A stretch of DNA of 5,342 nt, from contig CALLNU010000039.1 of the NCBI GenBank assembly GCA_938005465.1, forward strand, positions 1 through 5,342. The letters are read 5' to 3'. The first letter of the stretch is position 1; each line of letters begins with the position of its first letter. The notes under the pieces were generated by a model. That model had not been told where the DNA came from and made no database searches. It saw only the letters and a list, made by a program, of their open reading frames with translations. Positions 1 through 5,181 of this stretch are shown here, piece by piece. A program made the translations under genes and the position numbers. This stretch comes from an uncultured Collinsella sp. (GTDB lineage: Bacteria; Actinomycetota; Coriobacteriia; Coriobacteriales; Coriobacteriaceae).

Positions 1-826
1 GGTCACGCACGCGGCTGGCACCGACACCTACGAACATCTCGACAAAGTCGGAACCCGAGATACTAAAGAACGGCACGCCCGCCTCGCCGGCAACGGCCTT
101 GGCCAGCAGCGTTTTGCCGGTGCCCGGAGGGCCAACCAGCAACACGCCACGCGGGATCTTGGCGCCCAGCTTGCGATAGCGATCCGGATCGCTCAAAAAG
201 TCACGGATCTCCTCGAGCTCCTCGACTGCCTCGTCCACGGCGGCAACGTCTTCAAACTTGACCTTGGGGCGTGTGGCCTCGTTGGTCTTGGCGTTGGTCT
301 TGCCAAACTGCATGTTCCTGTTGTTGGCGCCCATCATCTGGCGCATAAAGTAGAACATGATGGCGATAAGGGCGATCGTCGGAAGCACACTCATCGCCAG
401 GTCGCCCCAAAAATCGGGGTCGTTGGTGTTGACGATGTACTTGGTATCGGGGTGCTCCGCCATAAGCTCGGCAAGCGAATCGGAGCCGACATAGGTCGAG
501 GAGAAGCTCTTGAGCTCGCTCGTATCGCCCTTGTCCTTCTTCGTCTTCCAGTAATGACCCGTCACGCTTCCGTCTTGAACCGTATAGGTCAGATCTTCGA
601 CGCGATCCTGCTTGATGGCACTCACCATCTCGCTCGTCGCGAGCTTAACGGTATTGCTGGAATTGGCAAAGCCGGAGCCCATGTTAAAGAAGGCGTAGCC
701 CAGGAGCGCGCAAGCCAAAATAAAATACAGCCAGCCCGTACGCGTGGGCTTCTTGCCTCCGGGCACCCCCGGGATCTTAGGCTCCCGGGGAGTCTGGGAA
801 TTGTTATCGTTACGGTCGTCGGCCAT
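1..826 (-). CDS. ftsH: ATP-dependent zinc metalloprotease FtsH, N-terminal part (cut by window edge)
   Basis: Membrane-anchored AAA+ protease that unfolds and degrades damaged or short-lived membrane and cytosolic proteins as a hexamer. I translated 275 codons from ATG 824-826. Residues 1-30 are a hydrophilic, Pro/Lys-rich cytoplasmic tail. TM1 lies at about 31-47, an extracytoplasmic domain at about 48-143 and TM2 at about 144-160. The AAA+ domain starts near residue 190, with Walker A GPPGTGKT at 232-239 and the pore-loop region MFVGVGASRVRD at 264-275. Walker B, the second region of homology and the HExxH zinc site lie beyond the window edge. The start sits one base after the hpt stop. A GGAGG (839-843) inside the end of hpt is the likely ribosome site, with a rather long 12-base spacing, which suggests co-transcription and translational coupling. 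One oddity is DVAAVDEA at 193-200, where the family usually has DVAGVDEA. Family identity is certain. Confidence 0.97.
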   Translation of the reverse strand, partial: MADDRNDNNSQTPREPKIPGVPGGKKPTRTGWLYFILACALLGYAFFNMGSGFANSSNTVKLATSEMVSAIKQDRVEDLTYTVQDGSVTGHYWKTKKDKGDTSELKSFSSTYVGSDSLAELMAEHPDTKYIVNTNDPDFWGDLAMSVLPTIALIAIMFYFMRQMMGANNRNMQFGKTNAKTNEATRPKVKFEDVAAVDEAVEELEEIRDFLSDPDRYRKLGAKIPRGVLLVGPPGTGKTLLAKAVAGEAGVPFFSISGSDFVEMFVGVGASRVRD

Positions 827-827
827 C

Positions 828-1376
828 TTACGAATAAACCTCCGGTTTCAAAATGCCCAGATACGGAAGGTTACGATAGCGCTCGGCATAGTCGAGGCCG
901 TAGCCCACCACAAAGGCATCGGGGCAATGGGTTCCAACATACTTGGGCGTGATGGCCGAGGTACGGTCCTCAACGTCCTTCCACAGGAAGGCGGCGACCT
1001 CCAGAGAAGCGGGCTTGCGGCTCTCGAGGTTCTTCATCAGATACTTGAGCGTCAGGCCCGAGTCCAGAATGTCCTCAACGATCAGCACGTCGCGACCGCG
1101 GATGTCGATATCCAGATCCTTAATGATACGCACGATACCCGAGGACTTCACACCGTCGCCATAGCTCGAAACAGCCATGAAATCGATGTTGGTCGGCAGC
1201 TCGATCTTGCGCATCAGGTCGCCCATAAAGACCACGGCACCGCGCAGGACCGCAATCAGCACCAGATCCTTACCCGCGTAGTCGCGCGTAATCTCCTCGC
1301 CCAGGCGAGAGACGATACCGTCGATATCCTCCTGCGTGAACAGAACCTTCTCGATATCCGGATGTTGAGAAGCCAT
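828..1376 (-). CDS. hpt: Hypoxanthine-guanine phosphoribosyltransferase
   Basis: Cytosolic purine-salvage enzyme that joins hypoxanthine or guanine to PRPP, giving IMP or GMP plus pyrophosphate. The 182-residue length is normal for bacterial HPRT. Visible motifs in order are the VLRGAVVF loop (43-50), the flexible SSYG loop (70-73), the PRPP-binding signature VLIVEDILDSGLTL (97-110) with acidic pair E101/D102 and catalytic-base position D105, and the C-terminal purine-site block FVVGYGLDYAERYRNLPYLG (155-174). Start ATG 1374-1376 follows an AAGAAAGGG purine run at suitable spacing, and the stop is TAA 828-830. It lies between tilS (147 bases upstream) and ftsH (1 base downstream), the classic conserved order. 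It may have its own promoter in the gap, where an extended -10 is visible, or be read from tilS. In Bacillus subtilis HprT has been reported to act with TilS on ftsH expression; whether that applies here is unknown. Confidence 0.97.
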   Translation of the reverse strand: MASQHPDIEKVLFTQEDIDGIVSRLGEEITRDYAGKDLVLIAVLRGAVVFMGDLMRKIELPTNIDFMAVSSYGDGVKSSGIVRIIKDLDIDIRGRDVLIVEDILDSGLTLKYLMKNLESRKPASLEVAAFLWKDVEDRTSAITPKYVGTHCPDAFVVGYGLDYAERYRNLPYLGILKPEVYS

Positions 1377-1432
1377 GACAACCCTTTCTTGTGCTTATCG
1401 CCCACACACCGCCGTATGGACGCGAACTTCAC

Positions 1433-1441
1433 ATTCTAGCA
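1433..1441 (-). promoter_or_regulatory. Candidate extended -10 promoter of hpt-ftsH
   Basis: On the minus strand the sequence reads TGCTAGAAT: a TG dinucleotide, one base, then TAGAAT, five of six matches to TATAAT. This is the extended -10 arrangement. Transcription would start near 1426 and leave a leader of about 50 bases before the hpt start. The -35 position (about 1456-1461, GGTAAA) does not resemble TTGACA and falls inside a palindrome. Inference from sequence only. Confidence 0.4.
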
Positions 1442-1472
1442 GCGCACGGGGTAAATTTACCAGCCCGTGCGC
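1442..1472. repeat. Perfect inverted repeat with nested palindrome in the tilS-hpt gap
   Basis: GCGCACGGG (1442-1450) is perfectly repeated in inverse as CCCGTGCGC (1464-1472), with 13 bases between. Overlapping the loop is a second perfect 12-base palindrome, GGTAAATTTACC (1450-1461). Neither strand has a T-run after the stem, so it is not a normal intrinsic terminator for tilS. It sits immediately upstream of the candidate hpt -10 and covers the -35 position, so an operator or an mRNA-processing/stability hairpin are the main readings. Confidence 0.6.
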
Positions 1473-1523
1473 CATCAGCGCGGGAATACCGTCAACGTCG
1501 CACAGAATAGCAGACGTGGGACG

Positions 1524-3062
1524 CTATTCCGCATCGACCACGCGGAGCAGATATGCCACGCGCGTTGCGGCCGTGCACTTAAAACGCTCGTCCGCGCGAA
1601 CTCCGGCGACCCACACCACGGCACCTCCCGGCGCCGTCCTCACCATGGGCACGCCGGCGCGCTCGGAAACGGGAATGCGAGCCTCGCCTAGCAAGTCGGA
1701 TACTTTCTTGCTTCGGCCACTCATCCCTAACGGGCACATCACGTCTCCCGGTGCGGGACCGTCCACCCACAGGCGCGCCAATCGCGCCTCGACAGGGATC
1801 TCGCCACGCGAGCCCGCCAGGATCCGCTCACTATCGCTGTCGGCAAAACCCAAGGCAGCCGCGTCTACCAAAGCTGTCACTTCCCCGGCAGCCGCAAGCT
1901 CACGGGCGCGGCGCACGATATCGCATCCCAGCTCAACGGCCATCGGCTCTGTGACCAGCATACGTCCCCCGCCCAACGGCAAACGACCGGGTACGGTAAC
2001 CCAGTCCGCGACCAGGCCCTCGCGAGCCACCGGGGCCTTAAACGCCAGCATGCCAAACTCAACGCGCGCGTCAATTCCCGCCGGAAGCGTGACCGAGCCG
2101 GCACCCTCGGCAACGCAGGAAAGGACTCGCTCCACATGTCGCATCTCGGGACGAGCGTCCGGATCGATGCGCTTAATCGCCAGTCGCACGATGCGCCGCG
2201 CGATTACCACCTCGGCCGCAGCCAGGCGCCTGGCATCGAGCACCAGTGCGCCCGCTGCCTCTTTGCGCAAACAGCTTCGAAACGCCTGTGCCGAAAGCTG
2301 AGACAAAAACGCGTCCTCATCGCCTAAGATCTCGCAGGCGGCGCCAATCGTCTTGCAGACGCTCGCGTTGCGCTGCGCCACCACCGGCATTACTCGATGG
2401 CGCACGTAGTTTCGCAGATACGAGATATCCTCATTGCTCTCGTCTTCACGCCACGGCTGACCATGTACCTGTAGATAGCCCACGAGCTCGCCATGAGTTA
2501 GGTCGAGCAAGGGACGTACCACGATATTCCTCCGGCGAGGAATGCTCGATAGGCCAGCGGGCCCCGAACCCTTAATCGCGTTCATCAAAAACGTTTCCGC
2601 GCGATCCGAAGACGTGTGCGCGGTGCAGATACGAGCCGCCGTTCGCGGTGCCCCCGTCTGGGCGCAGAGCTCGCGAACATACCTCCGCGCCGCGGCATAG
2701 CGCACTTCGCGGGCCGCGGCCTCAATATTGCCCGACTCCCCATCAAAATAAGCGTGCTCCACGCACAGCGGTAAACCATATTTCGCGCAGAGCTCACGCA
2801 CAAAGGCCTCGTCGCCATCGGACGCCTTGCCGCGCAGACGATGGTTTACATGCAGCACATGCAGGCGCTCGCGAGCAATGGGGGCAACACCGCGCCCGTC
2901 TTGGATATCCAGCTTTGATGTGCACGCCATAAGAAGCAGTGCCGTCGAGTCCGCGCCGCCTGATACCATGAGCACGACAGGAGCAGCCTGCTGCCTCGTT
3001 CGGGTCTCATCGACTGCCCCGGGCACGGCATGGTGTCCGTAATGCTGTGATACCGTAGGCAT
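1524..3062 (-). CDS. tilS: tRNA(Ile)-lysidine synthetase
   Basis: Essential tRNA-modifying enzyme. It uses ATP to attach lysine to C34 of the CAU-anticodon tRNA-Ile, so the tRNA reads AUA and is charged with isoleucine. The 512 residues start at ATG 3060-3062, chosen because AGGAGG (3069-3074) lies six bases upstream. An extension of about 30 residues precedes the PP-loop ATP motif SGGADST (34-40). Then come HVNHRLRG (71-78), AHTSSDRAET (148-157) with GSGPAGL (165-171), RPLLDLTHGEL (183-193), WREDESNED (204-212) and RNYVRHRVMP (217-226). The C-terminal domain has PLGMSGRSKK (444-453) and VWVAGVRADERFK (483-495). It is longer than the E. coli enzyme (about 430). Oddity: the usual HxxDDQAET has S152 at the first Asp and R154 at Gln. 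It heads the tilS-hpt-ftsH cluster and is divergent from the walJ-type gene. Confidence 0.96.
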   Translation of the reverse strand: MPTVSQHYGHHAVPGAVDETRTRQQAAPVVLMVSGGADSTALLLMACTSKLDIQDGRGVAPIARERLHVLHVNHRLRGKASDGDEAFVRELCAKYGLPLCVEHAYFDGESGNIEAAAREVRYAAARRYVRELCAQTGAPRTAARICTAHTSSDRAETFLMNAIKGSGPAGLSSIPRRRNIVVRPLLDLTHGELVGYLQVHGQPWREDESNEDISYLRNYVRHRVMPVVAQRNASVCKTIGAACEILGDEDAFLSQLSAQAFRSCLRKEAAGALVLDARRLAAAEVVIARRIVRLAIKRIDPDARPEMRHVERVLSCVAEGAGSVTLPAGIDARVEFGMLAFKAPVAREGLVADWVTVPGRLPLGGGRMLVTEPMAVELGCDIVRRARELAAAGEVTALVDAAALGFADSDSERILAGSRGEIPVEARLARLWVDGPAPGDVMCPLGMSGRSKKVSDLLGEARIPVSERAGVPMVRTAPGGAVVWVAGVRADERFKCTAATRVAYLLRVVDAE

Positions 3063-3068
3063 TTGCTT

Positions 3069-3096
3069 CCTCCTCTATTCGTCCGCACCCATTGTA
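3069..3096 (-). promoter_or_regulatory. tilS ribosome binding site and candidate -10
   Basis: In the 48-base divergent spacer the minus strand has TACAAT (3091-3096), five of six matches to the -10 consensus, followed by AGGAGG (3069-3074) six bases before the tilS ATG. Transcription would start near 3084, giving a leader of only about 22 bases. No good -35 is visible 16-18 bases further upstream, inside the start of the walJ-type gene. The Shine-Dalgarno is strong; the promoter is inferred. Confidence 0.5.
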
Positions 3097-3110
3097 TCCT
3101 TTGGAATCTT

Positions 3111-3920
3111 ATGTCTCGTCTGCACCTTCATATCCTTGGCAGCGGCTCAAAAGGCAACTGCGCGCTCATCGAAGGCCCCCGGGGGCTCATCATGATTGAC
3201 GACGGTCTTTCTCGCCGCGAGACATTAAAGCGCATGGCAGAACTGGGACTCTCGGCAGACAACGTCTTGGCTCTTCTCATTACTCATGAGCATAGCGATC
3301 ACATCAAGGGTCTCGATGTCTGGTGCAAGCACTGGCACGGTCCCCTCTTTGCCAGCAGGGGCACACTTTCGAGCAAAGAAAATCTTTCGCATCTGCCTGT
3401 CGAGGAATTCGACCCCGGTGACACCCTATCCATTGCCGGCATCCACGTGCAAACATACTCAACATCACACGATGTCATAAATCCAATCGGCTTTCGATTC
3501 GACGCCCTCGATGATTCCATCGGCTTTGCTACCGACACCGGAGAGCTATCGAGCCAAGCCATGAACACCCTCAAAGATTGTCGAGTCCTCGCGCTCGAAA
3601 GCAACCACGATGTGACCATGCTGCGCGAGGGAGAATATCCCCGCTTTCTTCAGGAGCGCATCCTGTCTGCAAGGGGACACCTCTCCAACGGCCAAGCCGC
3701 CGAAGCCGTGCGCGAACTTGTTACCGATCGCACCGAACAGCTCATTGCCATGCATATCAGCCAAGACAACAATCGTCCGAGCCTTACCGTCAAAAGCTAT
3801 GCCAAAGCTCTAGCCGCAACCCTGGATGACGAGCTCGGCAGCTCCGCCACCCTTCTCCAAGGATCGCGAAAACTCTCGATACGCCCCGCAAGCCAGTATC
3901 GGCCAGCAACCATTCAATAG
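3111..3920 (+). CDS. walJ: WalJ/YycJ-like metallo-beta-lactamase-fold hydrolase
   Basis: Probable cytosolic metal-dependent nuclease or phosphodiesterase of the WalJ/YycJ family. B. anthracis YycJ has been linked to mutation avoidance, and the family is often encoded beside walRK in Firmicutes. The 269 residues show the opening LHILGSGSKGN (4-14), IMIDDGLS (27-34), the metal motif THEHSDH (58-64), a further metal-site position at TSHD (H120), ATDTG (140-144), the family-specific ESNHD (163-167), GHLSN (189-193) and H215. ATG 3111 is preferred because the beta-lactamase fold begins directly after it. A TTG start at 3063 would abut the tilS start and add 16 residues lacking family features. Its own ribosome site is weak (GGA before ATCTT) and the leader is very short. 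No walRK genes are nearby. A strong terminator follows 14 bases after the stop. The exact substrate cannot be told from sequence. Confidence 0.9.
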   Translation: MSRLHLHILGSGSKGNCALIEGPRGLIMIDDGLSRRETLKRMAELGLSADNVLALLITHEHSDHIKGLDVWCKHWHGPLFASRGTLSSKENLSHLPVEEFDPGDTLSIAGIHVQTYSTSHDVINPIGFRFDALDDSIGFATDTGELSSQAMNTLKDCRVLALESNHDVTMLREGEYPRFLQERILSARGHLSNGQAAEAVRELVTDRTEQLIAMHISQDNNRPSLTVKSYAKALAATLDDELGSSATLLQGSRKLSIRPASQYRPATIQ

Positions 3921-3934
3921 ACTGTCCTAAACAG

Positions 3935-3970
3935 CAAAAGGGGCCGGGAATCGCTTCCCAGCCCCTTTTG
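3935..3970. terminator. Bidirectional intrinsic terminator between walJ-type gene and hsp20
   Basis: CAAAAGGGGC (3935-3944) pairs with GCCCCTTTTG (3961-3970), followed inwards by one C/A mismatch, GGGAA (3946-3950) and TTCCC (3955-3959) around a TCGC loop. On the plus strand a T-rich tail (TTGTCTTTTA, 3971-3980) continues. On the minus strand the stem also ends in CTTTTG. It sits between two convergent genes and can serve both. Confidence 0.92.
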
Positions 3971-4002
3971 TTGTCTTTTAATAGCGAAGAACACCAACGA
4001 AG

Positions 4003-4434
4003 TTATTCGATGGAGATCTTCGTAACGTTCTTCTTCTCGACGATCTTGGGAACCGTAACGGTCAGGATGCCGTCAGCGTACTTAGCCGAGAGGCCCTCGC
4101 TCGAAGCGTCCTTAAGATACACGCCACGCGTCGCGCTGTACGAGCTGAACTCCTTCTGCAGGAAGTTCTTGCCCTCGTTCTCCTCGTCTTCCTCGACATT
4201 CACGCTAATGGACAGACGACCCTCGTTAAGCTCGACATCGATATCGTCCTTGGCGACGCCGGTCAGATAAGCCTTGACCTCATAGCCATCGCCCTTATCC
4301 TCAACGTCAACGGGGAACGCCTTAGAGGCAATCGAGCTGTTCGCTAGGTCGCTCATATCATCAAACAGATCGAACAGCGAGCTTGCAGAGGGGCGAACGC
4401 CAAAAACCGAACGATAAGGAACCATGCTTGCCAT
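4003..4434 (-). CDS. Hsp20/alpha-crystallin family small heat-shock protein
   Basis: ATP-independent cytosolic holdase that forms oligomers and binds unfolding proteins for later refolding by DnaK/ClpB-type machines. The 143 residues comprise a short N-terminal arm rich in Ser/Phe/Asp (1-38), an alpha-crystallin domain (about 40-132) and a short tail. Diagnostic features are FPVDVEDKGDGYEV (40-53), the A-x-x-x-D-G-I-L-type motif AKYADGILTVTVPK (117-130) and an I-x-I-like end, KISIE (139-143), which in this family docks onto neighbouring subunits. The loop EEDEENEG (81-88) is very acidic. ATG 4432-4434 was chosen because AAGGAG lies about eight bases upstream. An in-frame ATG at 4512 would add 26 residues with no family likeness and no clear ribosome site. 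The gene stands alone, with a 276-base AT-rich region upstream holding possible heat-shock operators, and converges on the walJ-type gene. Confidence 0.95.
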   Translation of the reverse strand: MASMVPYRSVFGVRPSASSLFDLFDDMSDLANSSIASKAFPVDVEDKGDGYEVKAYLTGVAKDDIDVELNEGRLSISVNVEEDEENEGKNFLQKEFSSYSATRGVYLKDASSEGLSAKYADGILTVTVPKIVEKKNVTKISIE

Positions 4435-4478
4435 GTTTACCACTCCTTTTAGGACTGCCGAGCCATCTTCTAGGTGAC

Positions 4479-4495
4479 TGGGACTTCTTTTGACG
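4479..4495 (-). promoter_or_regulatory. Weak CtsR-box-like direct repeat upstream of hsp20
   Basis: On the minus strand CGTCAAA, three bases, then AGTCCCA resembles the CtsR operator (two RGTCAAA heptads three bases apart). The first heptad matches six of seven positions and the second five. It lies 44-60 bases upstream of the hsp20 start, a plausible repressor position. The match is imperfect and could be chance. Confidence 0.2.
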
Positions 4496-4499
4496 CTCT

Positions 4500-4528
4500 T
4501 ATATATGCCCACCCAGTGCTCATATATA
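4500..4528. repeat. Inverted repeat TATATATG / CATATATA
   Basis: Perfect eight-base arms at 4500-4507 and 4521-4528 are separated by 13 bases. Each arm also forms -10-like words on the minus strand, so the repeat may reflect overlapping promoter elements or an operator for hsp20. Low complexity makes a chance origin possible. Confidence 0.4.
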
Positions 4529-4569
4529 CATCGACTATAAAGTTTTTTGAGTCCAGTACTATAAGCATA

Positions 4570-4590
4570 TCTAAGTGTGTTTGACTCAGG
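4570..4590. promoter_or_regulatory. HAIR-like (HspR-type) operator candidate
   Basis: TCTAAGT (4570-4576), exactly seven bases, then ACTCAGG (4584-4590) follows the layout of the actinobacterial HspR element CTTGAGT-N7-ACTCAAG. The right half matches six of seven positions and the left four of seven. It is about 136 bases upstream of the hsp20 start and overlaps a -35-like TTGACT (4581-4586) facing the opposite gene. A further TTGAGT half-site lies at 4547-4552. Suggestive only. Confidence 0.3.
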
Positions 4591-4605
4591 TTTTAATAAG
4601 GTTAA

Positions 4606-4618
4606 GGTTCTTTGAACC
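4606..4618. repeat. Short inverted repeat GGTTC-TTT-GAACC
   Basis: Perfect five-base arms flank TTT. The arms extend with TTAA on the left and, after an AGAG insertion, CTTAA on the right (to 4627). The left part also forms a tandem AAGGTT-AAGGTT overlap. It lies about 50 bases upstream of the possible leader ORF, where a plus-strand operator or transcript-start hairpin would be expected. Confidence 0.35.
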
Positions 4619-4669
4619 AGAGCTTAAATAACAAGTATGTTCACAGCTACAAATAGCAAGGGACTTACA

Positions 4670-4702
4670 ATGAGCGCGTACACGTTGTTGGTAACGAGCT
4701 AA
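4670..4702 (+). CDS. Possible 10-codon leader peptide ORF
   Basis: ATG at 4670 opens a ten-codon frame, MSAYTLLVTS, ending in TAA 4700-4702. It is preceded by AAGGGA (4658-4663) six bases upstream, a better ribosome site than many in this window. Its stop lies eight bases before the ATG of the downstream gene, whose own AAAGGG (4701-4706) overlaps the leader stop. Translation of the two could be coupled. The two frames differ (offset 41 bases). There is no run of repeated amino-acid codons as in classical attenuators. An ORF this short can arise by chance. Confidence 0.3.
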   Translation: MSAYTLLVTS

Positions 4703-4710
4703 AGGGCATC

Positions 4711-5178
4711 ATGGACGACCAAAACCAGAACAAAATGTTTATGCCAACGCAGGGGGAAGATACTTCCACGCAGCCGCCGCGGTTCCATCGCCCCCACATC
4801 TCGCAAGAGCCCATTAATGATCCGGAGCCCGAGTATGTGATGAGAAATCGATATCAAACACTCGAGGATGCCCAAACGGGACGTAAACATATGGGCGTCG
4901 CCTCGGGAGACCCTGTATATCTAAAAGACGCACCATTATCTAAAAACAGCGCAGCTAGTGATGAGCCGATGAAAGCATCAGCCGCTCATCAACAAAGAGG
5001 TTCTCGACCCAAGCAAACCTTGACGCATTCGGCTCGCTATCTCGAAACGCCAAAACAGGGAAAATCAATCTTCGTTTCGTCAAGTAAAAGACGCAAGCAG
5101 CATCGACTGACAATCCTGCTTTTGATCATTGTGGCCATAGCAGTTGCCCTTGTTATTAGATTTATCTTCTTTAAATAA
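4711..5178 (+). CDS. Uncharacterised hydrophilic protein with C-terminal membrane anchor
   Basis: I do not recognise this 155-residue protein. Residues 1-125 are hydrophilic and probably disordered: Gln/Asn/Asp-rich at the start, Pro-rich with His at 21-41 (QPPRFHRPHI, DPEPEY), then Ser/Ala/Lys-rich. Residues 126-132 are strongly basic (KRRKQHR), followed by one hydrophobic segment at about 133-153 ending FIFFK. This looks like a tail-anchored, single-pass protein. The basic flank favours a cytoplasmic N-terminus by the positive-inside rule. No signal peptide, catalytic motif or cysteine is seen. ATG 4711 follows AAAGGG at six bases. Codons such as AGA (four times), TTA, CTA and ATA make it AT-richer than hpt, tilS or ftsH. 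It lies alone between divergent hsp20 and a convergent rRNA operon. A scaffold, a membrane adaptor or a lineage-specific orphan are all possible. Confidence 0.8.
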   Translation: MDDQNQNKMFMPTQGEDTSTQPPRFHRPHISQEPINDPEPEYVMRNRYQTLEDAQTGRKHMGVASGDPVYLKDAPLSKNSAASDEPMKASAAHQQRGSRPKQTLTHSARYLETPKQGKSIFVSSSKRRKQHRLTILLLIIVAIAVALVIRFIFFK

Positions 5179-5181
5179 GGG

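Larger units (their letters stand above)
4435..4710. other. AT-rich divergent regulatory region between hsp20 and the anchored-protein gene
   Basis: This 276-base spacer must hold the promoters of both divergent genes. It is clearly AT-richer than the flanking core genes and has many -10-like words. On the minus strand these are TATAGT near 4534-4539 and TATATA near 4523-4528 and 4500-4505. On the plus strand they are TTGAGT at 4547-4552 and TTGACT at 4581-4586 as -35-like words. No pair of boxes is convincing enough to call a promoter with correct spacing. Inverted repeats and operator-like elements within it are listed separately. Confidence 0.6.

Noticed and set aside
744..1439. Long plus-strand reading frame of 231 codons opposite hpt and the start of ftsH
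   Set aside because: It is antisense to two unmistakable genes, has no family-like motifs, and arises from the GC-rich codon pattern of the opposite strand.
1375..2301. Plus-strand reading frame of 308 codons opposite tilS
   Set aside because: The product is a low-complexity Ser/Ala/Arg/Thr string with no recognisable domain, and it lies opposite well-supported TilS motifs.
3063..3110. TTG start at 3063 for the walJ-type gene
   Set aside because: It would abut the tilS start codon, adds residues outside the family fold, and ATG 3111 begins right at the conserved N-terminus.
4435..4512. Longer hsp20 start at 4512
   Set aside because: The extra 26 residues have no Hsp20 likeness, no good ribosome site lies before it, and AAGGAG sits correctly before the 4434 ATG.
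4547..4589. TGAGTC ... GACTCA inverted half-sites (from 4548 and to 4588) as one operator
   Set aside because: The halves are about 31 bases apart, too far for a single known operator type; the seven-base-spaced pair at 4570-4590 is the better reading.
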